NCBI RefSeq assembly: GCF_001294455.1
Contig: NZ_LIKT01000022.1
Location: 18,304 to 82,303 of the forward strand
Direction of reading: 5' to 3'
Source: Phaeobacter sp. 11ANDIMAR09
Lineage (GTDB): Bacteria; Pseudomonadota; Alphaproteobacteria; Rhodobacterales; Rhodobacteraceae
DNA length: 64,000 bases
Under the pieces are notes generated by a model. It worked only from the letters and a program-made list of their open reading frames with translations, was not told the origin of the DNA and did not search any database. The translations under genes were made by a program, and so were the position numbers. Of the stretch, positions 10,324-19,305 are shown one piece after another; position 1 is the stretch's first letter; each line of letters starts with the position of its first letter.

Positions 10324-11121
10324 ATGAACACTATGAATATGTTGGATAAAAACTTGGACACCAAGACCACCAAGATCGCTGCACGGGACGTGAACGTCTA
10401 TTATGGTGACAGTCATGCCATCAAGGACGTGAATGTCGAGATTGACGCCAACACCGTCACGGCCTTTATCGGCCCATCCGGTTGCGGGAAATCCACATTC
10501 CTGCGCTGTATCAACCGGATGAACGACACGATTGATGTCTGCCGCGTCACCGGAGATATCCTGCTGGATGGCGAAGACATCTATGACAAACGGGTCGATC
10601 CGGTGCAATTGCGGGCCCGCGTTGGAATGGTATTTCAAAAGCCAAATCCCTTCCCCAAGTCGATCTACGACAATGTTGCCTATGGGCCGCGGATCCACGG
10701 TCTGTCCCGCAACAAGGCAGAGTTGGATGAAATCGTTGAAAAATCCCTGCGCCGCGCGGCAATCTGGGAAGAGGTGAAGGACAGGCTCCATGCGCCCGGC
10801 ACTGGCCTTTCTGGCGGCCAACAGCAGCGTCTTTGCATTGCCCGTGCCATTGCCACCGAACCTGAAGTCTTGCTGATGGATGAGCCCTGTTCGGCGCTTG
10901 ATCCCATCGCCACGGCCCAGGTTGAGGAATTGATCGACGAATTGCGGGCAAACTATTCCGTGGTGATTGTGACCCACTCGATGCAACAGGCGGCGCGTGT
11001 CAGTCAGAAAACGGCCTTTTTCCATCTCGGAAATCTGGTTGAATTTGGCCCCACCGGCCAGATCTTTACCAACCCAGACGATCCGCGCACCGAAAGCTAT
11101 ATCACCGGCCGTATCGGCTGA
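10324..11121 (+). CDS. pstB: Phosphate ABC transporter ATPase PstB
   Basis: ATP-hydrolysing subunit of the phosphate importer, 265 residues. Walker A is GPSGCGKST, the ABC signature LSGGQQQRL, and Walker [14 protein letters not shown], followed by the switch His in VIVTHSM. The PstB-specific stretch [19 protein letters not shown] is present. GGAGGTGAGG lies just upstream of the ATG. It works with PstC/PstA at the inner membrane and with PhoU in signalling. Confidence 0.97.
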   Translation: MNTMNMLDKNLDTKTTKIAARDVNVYYGDSHAIKDVNVEIDANTVTAFIGPSGCGKSTFLRCINRMNDTIDVCRVTGDILLDGEDIYDKRVDPVQLRARVGMVFQKPNPFPKSIYDNVAYGPRIHGLSRNKAELDEIVEKSLRRAAIWEEVKDRLHAPGTGLSGGQQQRLCIARAIATEPEVLLMDEPCSALDPIATAQVEELIDELRANYSVVIVTHSMQQAARVSQKTAFFHLGNLVEFGPTGQIFTNPDDPRTESYITGRIG

Positions 11122-11140
11122 TCCCACGAAGGAAAATACC

Positions 11141-11851
11141 ATGGTAGAACAACATATTGCCTCCGCCTTTGATCGGGATCTAGAAGCCATTCAAGCCCAG
11201 ATCATGAAGATGGGCGGTTTGGTTGAAGCAGCTATCGTCGATTCCGCGCGCGCTTTGGAAACCCGGGACGAGGAGCTGGCGCAACAGGTGCGCAAACGCG
11301 ATCAGGCCATTGATGGTCTGGAAGAGATGATCAACGAAGACTCCGCCCGCGTTATCGCAACCCGTGCCCCTGCGGCGGTCGATCTGCGGGTGGTGCTTTC
11401 GGTGATGAAAATCGCCGGGAACCTGGAGCGTATCGGCGATTACTCCAAAAACATTGCCAAGCGTACCGGCGTCTTGGTCCAATGGCACGATAGCACTGAC
11501 AGCTCTTCCGCGCTGCGCCGCATGGCCCGCGAAGTTGAGCTGATGCTCAAGGATGCGCTGGATGCCTATATTCAGCGCGATACTGAATTGGCCGCAGATG
11601 TGATCATTCGTGACCAAGAAGTCGACCAGATGTATAATGCCCTGTTCCGTGAATTCCTGACCCATATGATGGAAGATCCGCGCAATATCACGGCCTGTAT
11701 GCACCTGCACTTTATCGCCAAAAATATCGAACGTATGGGAGATCACGTCACCTCCATCGCGGAAGAGCTGATCTACCTGGTCACCGGAAACCGTCCCGAG
11801 GACGAACGCCCCAAGGCGGATATGACCTCAACGACGGCCGAGGAGGTTTGA
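11141..11851 (+). CDS. phoU: Phosphate signalling regulator PhoU
   Basis: 236-residue all-helical protein with two PhoU repeats. It links the Pst transporter state to the PhoR kinase and represses the regulon when phosphate is plentiful. The metal-binding E/DxxxD-type motifs occur in MKIAGNLERIGDYSKNIAKR and IAKNIERMGDHVTSIAEE, one per repeat. The ATG at 11141 follows AAGGAAAA and gives the usual N-terminus (MVEQHIASAFDRDLE); the frame extends upstream only inside pstB. It lies 19 bases after pstB and three bases before phoB. Confidence 0.95.
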   Translation: MVEQHIASAFDRDLEAIQAQIMKMGGLVEAAIVDSARALETRDEELAQQVRKRDQAIDGLEEMINEDSARVIATRAPAAVDLRVVLSVMKIAGNLERIGDYSKNIAKRTGVLVQWHDSTDSSSALRRMAREVELMLKDALDAYIQRDTELAADVIIRDQEVDQMYNALFREFLTHMMEDPRNITACMHLHFIAKNIERMGDHVTSIAEELIYLVTGNRPEDERPKADMTSTTAEEV

Positions 11852-11854
11852 TCC

Positions 11855-12544
11855 ATGACTGCTGATCAGCCTACGGTTCTGATCATCGAAGATGAACTGG
11901 CTCAGCGTGAAGTGCTCGCCTATAACCTGGAGGCTGATGGCTTTCGTGTTATCCGCGCTGAAAACGGGGAAGAGGGGCTGCTGCTTGTCGAAGAAGATAT
12001 GCCCGACATCATCGTTCTGGACTGGATGATGCCCAATCTGAGCGGGATTGAGGTGTGTCGCCGTCTCAAGACCCGCGCCGAGACACGCAACATCCCCATC
12101 ATCATGCTCTCTGCCCGGTCAGAAGAAGTCGACAAGGTGCGCGGGCTGGAGACCGGGGCGGATGACTATGTGGTCAAACCCTATTCCGTGATCGAGCTTA
12201 TGGCACGGGTCCGGACCCAACTGCGCCGGGTGCGTCCCTCAACCGTTGGGGTTCGTTTGGAGTTTGATGACATCATTTTGGATGCCGAAACCCATAAGGT
12301 CAGCCGTTCTGAAAATGCCCTGAAACTGGGACCAACTGAGTTCCGCCTGCTTTCCACCTTTATGGAGAAACCGGGCCGGGTTTGGAGCCGCGAACAATTG
12401 CTGGACCGGGTTTGGGGACGCGACATCTATGTCGACACCCGCACGGTTGATGTCCATATCGGCCGTCTGCGCAAGGCCCTGACACAGTTTGGCGGCAGTG
12501 ATCCCGTGCGAACCGTGCGCGGGGCAGGTTACGCACTGGGCTAG
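11855..12544 (+). CDS. phoB: Phosphate regulon response regulator PhoB
   Basis: OmpR-type response regulator of 229 residues. The receiver domain holds the acidic pair in IIEDE, the phosphorylated Asp at about residue 56 in IVLDWMMPN, and the Lys in DDYVVKPYS. The C-terminal winged helix has the recognition region WSREQLLDRVWG and VDVHIGRLRKAL. It is expected to bind the Pho boxes before pstS, giving feedback on its own operon. It is the last gene of the cluster and is followed by a strong terminator. Confidence 0.96.
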   Translation: MTADQPTVLIIEDELAQREVLAYNLEADGFRVIRAENGEEGLLLVEEDMPDIIVLDWMMPNLSGIEVCRRLKTRAETRNIPIIMLSARSEEVDKVRGLETGADDYVVKPYSVIELMARVRTQLRRVRPSTVGVRLEFDDIILDAETHKVSRSENALKLGPTEFRLLSTFMEKPGRVWSREQLLDRVWGRDIYVDTRTVDVHIGRLRKALTQFGGSDPVRTVRGAGYALG

Positions 12545-12575
12545 GGCCCCTTGGGTGCCGCCAGCAAGGTTAAGC

Positions 12576-12606
12576 AAAAGGGCGCCCTCAGGAGGCGCCC
12601 TTTTTG
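12576..12606 (+). terminator. Terminator of the pst-pho operon
   Basis: AAAAGGGCGCC and GGCGCCCTTTTT pair as a 7-bp G+C stem extended by A-T pairs around a seven-base loop, 31 bases after the phoB stop. Confidence 0.88.
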
Positions 12607-12638
12607 TTGTCAGGTTTTCCCAGACCCAGTCAGGCGCG

Positions 12639-13553
12639 CTAACGCGGCAATGGGTCTTCGGGCTGGGCTTGCCCCTCCAGCCAATGACGGAGTTTTGTCA
12701 GCGCCGGATCCCGCGATTTGTTTTTGGGCCAAACCAGGTAGTAGGCGCCTGCGGCCTCGGTTGGCCTGGGCTGCAGGGCGGCCAGTCGTCCGGTGGCGAT
12801 ATCCTGTTCCACCAGATAGTCGGGCATCAAGGCCACCCCAAGCCCGTGTTGCGCCGCCTGAGTAATGGTTGAGAATTGATCATACATTGTTCCGCCCAAA
12901 GCCTGCGGGTCGGTCGCGACTCCCTGCATTTCAAACCAATCCTGCCAGGCCTTTGGCCGGGTCTGGATGTGAAGCAGCGGCATGTTCAGGATCTGTTGCG
13001 GCGGCAGATAGGTGCCGATCGACACCAATTCCGGGCTGCATACCGGCAGGAGCTGCTCGCTCTTGAGCAGAAGGGAGTCGGTGCCTGGCCAATCGGCGTT
13101 TCCAAAATGTATCGCTGCATCAATTGGTTCGCTGCCAAAACTAAAGGTTTGTAACCGGGTGGTCATATTGATGGTGATATCCGGATGACGGCGGGAAAAT
13201 TCTGGGAGACGTGGCATCAACCAGCGCATCCCAAAGGCCGGCAGTATCGCCAGATTCAGCGTGCCCGCCATCGGAGCGGTTTGCACCCGAAGGGTGGACT
13301 GCGTGATCTTCTCCAACGCTTCGCGGATTTCGCCGGCATAGGTTTGGGCCTCTGGTGTGAGATGCAGCTTCTTGCGATCCCGCCGCACCAGAGACACCCC
13401 CAGCTGGGCCTCAAGAGATTGCAATTGTCTGCTCACAGCCCCTTGGGTCAGGCATAATTCCTCAGCCGCGGCAGAGGCGCTGCCCAGGCGGTCAAGCGCT
13501 TCCAAAGCACGTAAGGCAGAGATCGAGGGCAGGAATCGGCGCGGATGTTGCAT
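12639..13553 (-). CDS. LysR-family regulator (GcvA-like) divergent from gcdH
   Basis: 304-residue LysR-type transcription factor. The N-terminal winged HTH (about residues 10-65) reads ISALRALEALDRLGSASAAA then LTQGAVSRQLQSLEAQLG, the form seen in GcvA/AmpR-like members. The rest is the effector-binding domain. It is divergent from the glutaryl-CoA dehydrogenase gene across 110 bases that contain an inverted repeat, the usual layout for a LysR regulator and its target. The inducer is probably an intermediate of lysine, tryptophan or glutarate breakdown; this is inference from the neighbour. Confidence 0.88.
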   Translation of the reverse strand: MQHPRRFLPSISALRALEALDRLGSASAAAEELCLTQGAVSRQLQSLEAQLGVSLVRRDRKKLHLTPEAQTYAGEIREALEKITQSTLRVQTAPMAGTLNLAILPAFGMRWLMPRLPEFSRRHPDITINMTTRLQTFSFGSEPIDAAIHFGNADWPGTDSLLLKSEQLLPVCSPELVSIGTYLPPQQILNMPLLHIQTRPKAWQDWFEMQGVATDPQALGGTMYDQFSTITQAAQHGLGVALMPDYLVEQDIATGRLAALQPRPTEAAGAYYLVWPKNKSRDPALTKLRHWLEGQAQPEDPLPR

Positions 13554-13564
13554 GTATGAGGTTT

Positions 13565-13578
13565 ACTCATGTTTGAGT
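13565..13578. promoter_or_regulatory. Candidate LysR operator before gcdH
   Basis: ACTCA-N4-TGAGT is a perfect inverted repeat 12 bases before the LysR start codon and about 85 bases before gcdH. It is the only clear dyad in the divergent intergenic region. Confidence 0.45.
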
Positions 13579-13663
13579 GCCAAAGTCTCGCTGTTTTTTT
13601 CGCCCTCCATTGGTTAATCATTGGGCAACATATGCCCTTCCATCCAATGTCGAGGATACAACA

Positions 13664-14884
13664 ATGACTGATAAGCCAAGCCTGCGCGCCAAAGATGCAC
13701 CTGATCTGGGAAGCTTTACCTGGGAAGATCCTCTGCGCATGGATGATCAGCTTACCGAAGATGAGCGGATGATTACCGCCTCGGCTCGAGCCTATGCGCA
13801 GGAAAAGCTGCAGCCCCGGGTGACAGCGGCCTATGAAAACGAAGAAACCGATCCAGAGATTTTTCGGGAAATGGGTGAAATGGGCCTCTTGGGCACCACC
13901 ATCCCCGAGGAATACGGTGGATTGGGCGGCGGCTATGTCTCCTATGGTCTTGTGGCTCGTGAAGTAGAACGCGTCGACAGCGGTTATCGGTCGATGATGT
14001 CGGTCCAAAGCTCGCTGGTGATGTATCCAATCTATGCCTATGGCAGCGAAGAGCAACGCCAGAAATACCTGCCTAAATTGGCCTCGGGCGAATGGATTGG
14101 CTGTTTTGGTTTGACCGAGCCCGATGCAGGTTCTGACCCCGCCGGCATGAAAACCCGCGCCGAAAAGACCGCGACCGGCTACAAGCTGACCGGCTCAAAG
14201 ATGTGGATCTCTAACGCGCCAATCGCGGATGTCTTTGTTGTTTGGGCAAAATCTGACGAACATGGTGGCAAGATCCGTGGCTTTGTGCTGGAAAAAGGCA
14301 TGAAGGGTCTTTCGGCTCCCAAGATCCAGAACAAAGCGTCGCTGCGCGCCTCGATCACCGGTGAAATCGTCATGGACGGTGTCGAAGTGGGGGACGATGC
14401 CCTGCTGCCACATGTTCAGGGGCTAAAAGGTCCCTTTGGCTGTTTGAACCGAGCACGCTATGGCATCAGCTGGGGCGCCATGGGGGCTGCCGAAGCTTGC
14501 TGGCACGCGGCGCGCCAATATGGATTGGACCGCACTCAGTTTGGGCGCCCGCTGGCCAACACCCAATTGTTCCAGTTGAAGCTCGCCAATATGCAAACCG
14601 AAATCACCCTTGGATTGCAGGCATCGCTGCGAGTAGGCCGCCTGATGGATGAAGCCAACGCGGCACCAGAAATGATTTCCATCGTCAAGCGCAACAACTG
14701 TGGCAAAGCCCTGGAAATCGCCCGCAACGCCCGCGACATGCATGGCGGCAATGGCATCAGCCTGGAATTCAACGTCATTCGCCATATGGTGAACCTTGAA
14801 ACCGTTAACACCTACGAGGGCACACATGACGTCCACGCCTTAATCCTTGGGCGGGCGCAAACCGGTTTGCAGGCGTTTTTCTAA
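13664..14884 (+). CDS. gcdH: Glutaryl-CoA dehydrogenase
   Basis: FAD enzyme that oxidises and decarboxylates glutaryl-CoA to crotonyl-CoA in lysine and tryptophan degradation. The 406-residue protein has [12 protein letters not shown] for flavin/substrate binding, [29 protein letters not shown], and near the C-terminus [17 protein letters not shown] and [20 protein letters not shown]. The last stretch is the GCDH signature and contains the catalytic Glu. The ATG at 13664 gives the usual [11 protein letters not shown] start. It is divergent from a LysR regulator and followed by a terminator. Confidence 0.94.
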   Translation: MTDKPSLRAKDAPDLGSFTWEDPLRMDDQLTEDERMITASARAYAQEKLQPRVTAAYENEETDPEIFREMGEMGLLGTTIPEEYGGLGGGYVSYGLVAREVERVDSGYRSMMSVQSSLVMYPIYAYGSEEQRQKYLPKLASGEWIGCFGLTEPDAGSDPAGMKTRAEKTATGYKLTGSKMWISNAPIADVFVVWAKSDEHGGKIRGFVLEKGMKGLSAPKIQNKASLRASITGEIVMDGVEVGDDALLPHVQGLKGPFGCLNRARYGISWGAMGAAEACWHAARQYGLDRTQFGRPLANTQLFQLKLANMQTEITLGLQASLRVGRLMDEANAAPEMISIVKRNNCGKALEIARNARDMHGGNGISLEFNVIRHMVNLETVNTYEGTHDVHALILGRAQTGLQAFF

Positions 14885-14934
14885 GAAGCGCCGCAAAAAA
14901 TCTCTAAGGCCAAACCTGTTTTGGTCATAGATCT

Positions 14935-14970
14935 GGGCGAGGGGGGAGAAAATCCTCTTCGCCCATTTTT
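14935..14970 (+). terminator. Terminator of gcdH
   Basis: GGGCGAGGGGGGA pairs with TCCTCTTCGCCC around a short A-rich loop and is followed by ATTTTTG. Confidence 0.85.
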
Positions 14971-15649
14971 GTTTCGAACAGGAATTTCTGCAATACAGTC
15001 ATGCAATTTTGCATTTCTATGGTTTCCCCTTATCATTAGGGCATGCGTGCAAGGTAAATCGGCACAGATCATGGGTGAAAACACCCTCCTTTGGATCCTA
15101 AAGTCTTAACAACTTGCGATCAGTTCTTGGCCCGGCTGCGCTTGGGAAAACGCGAAACAGGTATAAAACAAGTGGGTGAATTGGGTACTCAGCAAGCCAA
15201 GCTCTTGACTTGGGCTGTGTTGAAGTCGTTACCGAAGCAAGCATGGGCCCTGCGTTTCTGCAAAGCCCAGGGCTAGTTGTGGTGTGAGTAAAGCAAATTG
15301 TGCAAAATCGATTTTGAGGCGGTTTAGGGCAGGGTGTCATGCGCCAGCGCAACGCATCTGGGCAGGCGACTAGGGACCAAGCGTCCTGCGGAGGTTTGCT
15401 TTGCAAAAATAGGCCCATGATCCTGCATTTATGCCCACGCAAATTCGCAAGATGAAGGCTCGAACTTCACCTCACCGCCCTACAAAGTCACATGTTTACA
15501 GTAATTTAACCCGACTTCTATGGCAGGTAAAGGCTCTTTTAGTAATTGCCAAAGCTCAAGGGGTTTACTCTCCCCAATATACATATACATAAGTGAATAT
15601 GTAAACATCCGCGGCCCTTTTGGGGATGGAATTTGAGAAGGCTTTGATG
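14971..15649. other. Long non-coding gap before SulP
   Basis: About 680 bases without a gene I can recognise. Short open frames on both strands lack ribosome sites and protein-like composition. Near the SulP end the sequence turns A+T-rich, and ATGTTTAC (15492-15499) and GTAAACAT (15601-15608) form a widely spaced inverted pair around a candidate promoter region. Confidence 0.5.
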
Positions 15650-17395
15650 ATGAAAACACTCTTGGCAAAGCCTCAATGGCAACGACTGTTTCCCATCCTG
15701 AACTGGGGCGCCGCATACAATCGCCAGGACCTGGGGGGGGACGTCACCGCTGCGGTGATTGTCACCATCATGCTCATCCCTCAGTCTTTGGCCTACGCTC
15801 TGCTTGCGGGCCTTCCCGCAGAGGTTGGGCTCTATGCGTCAATCCTGCCACTTGTCGCCTATGCTATTTTTGGCACCTCGCGGGTCCTGGCCGTAGGGCC
15901 TGTTGCAGTTGTCTCGCTAATGTCGGCCTCGGCTTTAGCCAAACTCGGTCTGGAGACGGTATCGGACTATGTCGCGGCCTCCTCGGTTCTGGCCCTCATG
16001 TCCGGCATTCTGCTGGTGGCAATGGGGGCGCTGAAACTGGGCGTGATTGCAAACTTGCTGTCCCATCCGGTCATCGCGGGGTTCATCACCGCCTCGGGTG
16101 TGTTGATCGCCGTGAGCCAAGCCAAACACATTCTGGGCATCAAAGCTTCGGGTCACACTCTGATCGAAATTCTGGGATCATTGGGGCAGGGGATGGGGCA
16201 AGTGAATCTTATCACGCTGCTTCTTGGTCTGGCGGTCCTGGCCTTTTTGTTTTGGCTGCGGCGCGGGCTGTCCGATTTGCTGCAAACCAAGCTGAACATG
16301 TCCAAACAGATGGCTGGAACCCTGGTTCGCATCGGTCCGGTCTTTGCGGTCATAGGCACCATTGCACTGTCCTGGGCCGCTGATTTACCCTCTTTTGGGG
16401 TTTCCGTGGTGGGTAGGGTTCCTACAGGTTTGCCACCTTTGGGGCTGCCGCAGCTGAACAGTTCATTCTTGACCGCCCTTATTGGACCTGCTGTGTTGAT
16501 CACCATCATCGGCTATGTCGAAAGCGTCTCTGTGGCCCAGACATTGGCTGCAAAGAGACGTCAGAAAATTGATCCAAACCAGGAGCTTACCGCCCTGGGT
16601 GCAGCGAATATCGCCTCTGCCTTGTCCGGGGGCTATGCAGTCACAGGTGGTTTTGCCAGATCCGTGGTAAACTTCGATGCCGGAGCCCGTACGCCAGCCG
16701 CGGGCGCGCTCACTGCGATAGGTTTGACTTTTGCCGCTATCTATTTGACACCATACCTATATTTCTTGCCGACAGCCACCCTGGCAGCGACCATTATCGT
16801 GGCAGTCCTGTCGCTCGTCGATCTCTCTATCCTTAAAACCGCCTGGGCCTATTCGCGGGCAGATTTTGCTGCGGTCTTTATCACTGTCGTTCTGACCCTG
16901 CTGCTTGGGGTGGAAATCGGCGTCGGCGCCGGTGTCGCGACCTCGATTGCACTGTTTCTATGGAAGACCTCACGGCCGCATGTGGCGGAGGTCGGGCAGG
17001 TGCCTGGCAGCGAGCATTTCAGAAACATCGATCGCCATCAGGTTCTGACCAATCCGGCACTGGTGACGCTGCGGATTGACGAAAGCCTGTATTTCGCCAA
17101 TGCACGGCGAATGGAGGAGCTGATCCTGGAACGCGTACATCAGGGCAAAGGTGAACTGCGTCATGTTGTGTTGATGTGTTCCGCTGTGAACGAGATCGAC
17201 CTCAGCGCTTTGGAATCCCTGGAGGCGATCAATCACCAGCTTTCAGATCTGGGGATCAGGTTGCATCTGTCAGAAGTAAAAGGCCCGGTCATGGACCGAC
17301 TGAAACGGAGCCATTTGCTGCAAGATCTTACGGGTGAGGTCTTTCTGTCTCAGAACTGTGCCTTCCAAAAACTTACCTCACTGAGCGATCCGTAG
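15650..17395 (+). CDS. SulP family anion transporter with STAS domain
   Basis: Inner-membrane transporter of the SLC26/SulP family, about 581 residues. The membrane part (about residues 20-430) has the family sequence IMLIPQSLAYALLAGLPAEV and about 10-14 hydrophobic segments. The STAS domain follows (about residues 440-560), with LVTLRIDESLYFANARRMEE and MCSAVNEIDLSALESLE; the Ser after IDL is the site phosphorylated in related STAS proteins. The substrate may be sulfate, bicarbonate or another anion; the sequence alone does not decide. GAGAAGG at 15635-15641 favours ATG 15650 or 15647 over the upstream TTG. Confidence 0.9.
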   Translation: MKTLLAKPQWQRLFPILNWGAAYNRQDLGGDVTAAVIVTIMLIPQSLAYALLAGLPAEVGLYASILPLVAYAIFGTSRVLAVGPVAVVSLMSASALAKLGLETVSDYVAASSVLALMSGILLVAMGALKLGVIANLLSHPVIAGFITASGVLIAVSQAKHILGIKASGHTLIEILGSLGQGMGQVNLITLLLGLAVLAFLFWLRRGLSDLLQTKLNMSKQMAGTLVRIGPVFAVIGTIALSWAADLPSFGVSVVGRVPTGLPPLGLPQLNSSFLTALIGPAVLITIIGYVESVSVAQTLAAKRRQKIDPNQELTALGAANIASALSGGYAVTGGFARSVVNFDAGARTPAAGALTAIGLTFAAIYLTPYLYFLPTATLAATIIVAVLSLVDLSILKTAWAYSRADFAAVFITVVLTLLLGVEIGVGAGVATSIALFLWKTSRPHVAEVGQVPGSEHFRNIDRHQVLTNPALVTLRIDESLYFANARRMEELILERVHQGKGELRHVVLMCSAVNEIDLSALESLEAINHQLSDLGIRLHLSEVKGPVMDRLKRSHLLQDLTGEVFLSQNCAFQKLTSLSDP

Positions 17396-17621
17396 TTGGA
17401 GACACGACAAGTCTGAGCGATACGATAAGTGCGACTTTCTAGATAAACGACTGTTTCCTAGTAAGAGCCCCAGTTGAGGGTAGCGCGCGCCGGAGGAAAT
17501 TCCTTTTTCCTATAATATGTATTATGTATTATATTGATATTCCGTTCCGTCACCCTGGATTGGCAGATGCAACAAAGCCAAGTAGCCTTTCCTCAACAAA
17601 TACAGGGACAAGGCGACAGAA
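17396..17621 (+). promoter_or_regulatory. A+T-rich upstream region of the SDR gene
   Basis: Contains a TATAATATGTATTATGTATT-type stretch near 17512-17536 with the unit TGTATTA repeated twice. It is a likely promoter or regulator site for the SDR gene at 17622. No coding sequence is seen. Confidence 0.35.
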
Positions 17622-18389
17622 ATGGATATCAAAGGCAGTTGTATCGTTGTAACCGGCGCCGCTCATGGCATTGGCAAAGGCCTAGCGCAGAAGTTTGCAG
17701 ATCTGGGAGCCGCCCATGTGATCTGTGCCGATATTGACTTGGACGCGGCAAAGGTAACGGCTGCGCATATCGGTGGTGTTGCGCTGCATCTGGATGCGCG
17801 CAGTGAGGACAGTATCAAGGCGCTGATCGATACCGTCGAGGACAGCATCGCCCCAATCGATCTGTTCTGCTCGAACGCCGGGATACTTACCCTGGGTGGC
17901 TTTGAAGTGGCCAATGAGGAATGGCAAAAGATTTGGGATATTAATGTGATGTCTCATGTCTGGGCGGCGCGACATCTGGTTCCCCTGATGATGAAACGTG
18001 GTGGCGGCTATATGCTTAACACCGCGTCTGCAGCGGGGCTGCTCAATCAGATTGGCGCCGCGCCTTATGGGGTGACCAAACATGCTGCTGTCGGTTTCGC
18101 GGAATGGCTGGCGATCACCTATGGTGATCAAGGGCTTGGGGTTTCCGTCCTTTGCCCCCAGGCGGTGCGATCTGAAATGACCAGAGGTTTTGAAGACAGC
18201 GTCGCCAGTTTGGATGGCATGCTGGAACCTGATCTGGTTGCAGACTACTGCGTGAAGGCAATTGAAAACAAAGAGTTCCTCGTTCTACCGCATCCACAGG
18301 TAAAAGAATACATGCAGGCCAAGGCATCAAATTATGGGCGTTGGATTGCCGGTATGCAAAAGCTGCGAGAGCGGTTCGGCGGGTTTTAA
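17622..18389 (+). CDS. SDR family NAD(P)-dependent oxidoreductase
   Basis: Classical short-chain dehydrogenase of 255 residues. The Rossmann nucleotide motif is TGAAHGIGKG, the structural motif is CSNAGIL, and the active site is the Ser in NTASAAGLL followed by YGVTKHA (Tyr-x-x-x-Lys). ADID after the second strand suggests an NAD preference. The substrate cannot be named. It runs toward the minus-strand acyl-CoA cluster, and its stop lies 33 bases from the TesB stop, so a shared role is possible but not shown. Confidence 0.85.
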   Translation: MDIKGSCIVVTGAAHGIGKGLAQKFADLGAAHVICADIDLDAAKVTAAHIGGVALHLDARSEDSIKALIDTVEDSIAPIDLFCSNAGILTLGGFEVANEEWQKIWDINVMSHVWAARHLVPLMMKRGGGYMLNTASAAGLLNQIGAAPYGVTKHAAVGFAEWLAITYGDQGLGVSVLCPQAVRSEMTRGFEDSVASLDGMLEPDLVADYCVKAIENKEFLVLPHPQVKEYMQAKASNYGRWIAGMQKLRERFGGF

Positions 18390-18422
18390 AGCTGAACCAA
18401 TACCAAGCCGCCAGATCGCGGC

Positions 18423-19286
18423 CTATCGTTTGATGGGCCGCATCAGACCTTCCTGCGCGACACTGGCAACCAACTGGCCATCCTGCGTATAGATAGAGCC
18501 ACGGTTAAAACCACGGCCTCCGCCGCCAAAGGGAGAATCCATCGTATACAGGTGCCATTGATCAAATTGCACCGGAGCATGAAACCACATGGCATGATCC
18601 AGGCTCGCCGTCATGGCTTCAGGCTTGTACCAGGTCAGCCCATGCGGACGCAGTGCTGACCCAAGCAGGCCAAAGTCAGAAGCATAGGCCATCAGCACAT
18701 GTTGCAACTGCGGCCCTGCCCCTTTGGCAGCCTCCATTCTGATCCACATATGATTGATATCACTTGTTTTATCAGGATTGAGCGGATCGCGTGGTTCAAT
18801 ATCACGGATTTCAAAGGGCCGCGGCCGGGTGAATTCAGCCCTGTGCTCCTCTGCGATCCGGTGCACATTTTGCCGATGCACCGCATCGCGGGACAACAAG
18901 CCGTCAGGCGGTGGCACGTCAGGCATTTGGTGCTGATGCTCCCAGCCCTGTTCAAGGTGATGAAAGGAGGCCGCCAGGTTCAGGATCTGACGCCCATTCT
19001 GGATTGCCGTAACCCGGCGAGTTGTGAAGCTGCCACCATCGCGCGCCGGGTCCACCTCGTAAATGACGGGCTTACTTGGATCCCCTGGCCGGATGAAATA
19101 GGCATGCAAGGAGTGACACAAACGGTCTGGAACGCTGGCATAGGCCGCTGTGAGGGCCTGGGCAATGACCTGGCCCCCATAGATACGCATGGGGGTTTCT
19201 CCGCCTGATCCAATCCCGCGATAGAGATTGGTATCTAGCTCTTCCAAGTCGAGAAGATTGAGAAGAATGCTCCCGGCGTCAGTCAT
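18423..19286 (-). CDS. tesB: Acyl-CoA thioesterase II (TesB-like)
   Basis: Hydrolyses acyl-CoA to free acid and CoA. The 287-residue double hot-dog protein has IYGGQVIAQALTAAYASVP, HSLHAYFIRPGD, and in the second half LTASLDHAMWFH-like sequence with the conserved catalytic Asp (ASLDHAMWFH) and FGGGGRGFNRGSIYTQDGQL. All fit TesB. It is the last gene of the minus-strand catabolic block, 19 bases after the acetoacetyl-CoA synthetase gene, and may recycle CoA during acid catabolism. Confidence 0.92.
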   Translation of the reverse strand: MTDAGSILLNLLDLEELDTNLYRGIGSGGETPMRIYGGQVIAQALTAAYASVPDRLCHSLHAYFIRPGDPSKPVIYEVDPARDGGSFTTRRVTAIQNGRQILNLAASFHHLEQGWEHQHQMPDVPPPDGLLSRDAVHRQNVHRIAEEHRAEFTRPRPFEIRDIEPRDPLNPDKTSDINHMWIRMEAAKGAGPQLQHVLMAYASDFGLLGSALRPHGLTWYKPEAMTASLDHAMWFHAPVQFDQWHLYTMDSPFGGGGRGFNRGSIYTQDGQLVASVAQEGLMRPIKR

Positions 19287-19305
19287 TTAGCAGATCTTTC
19301 TAAGT

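Noticed and set aside
15098..15442. Minus-strand 114-codon open frame in the gap before SulP
   Set aside because: Rich in Cys, Pro and Thr in an order not like a folded protein, no ribosome site, no recognised family.
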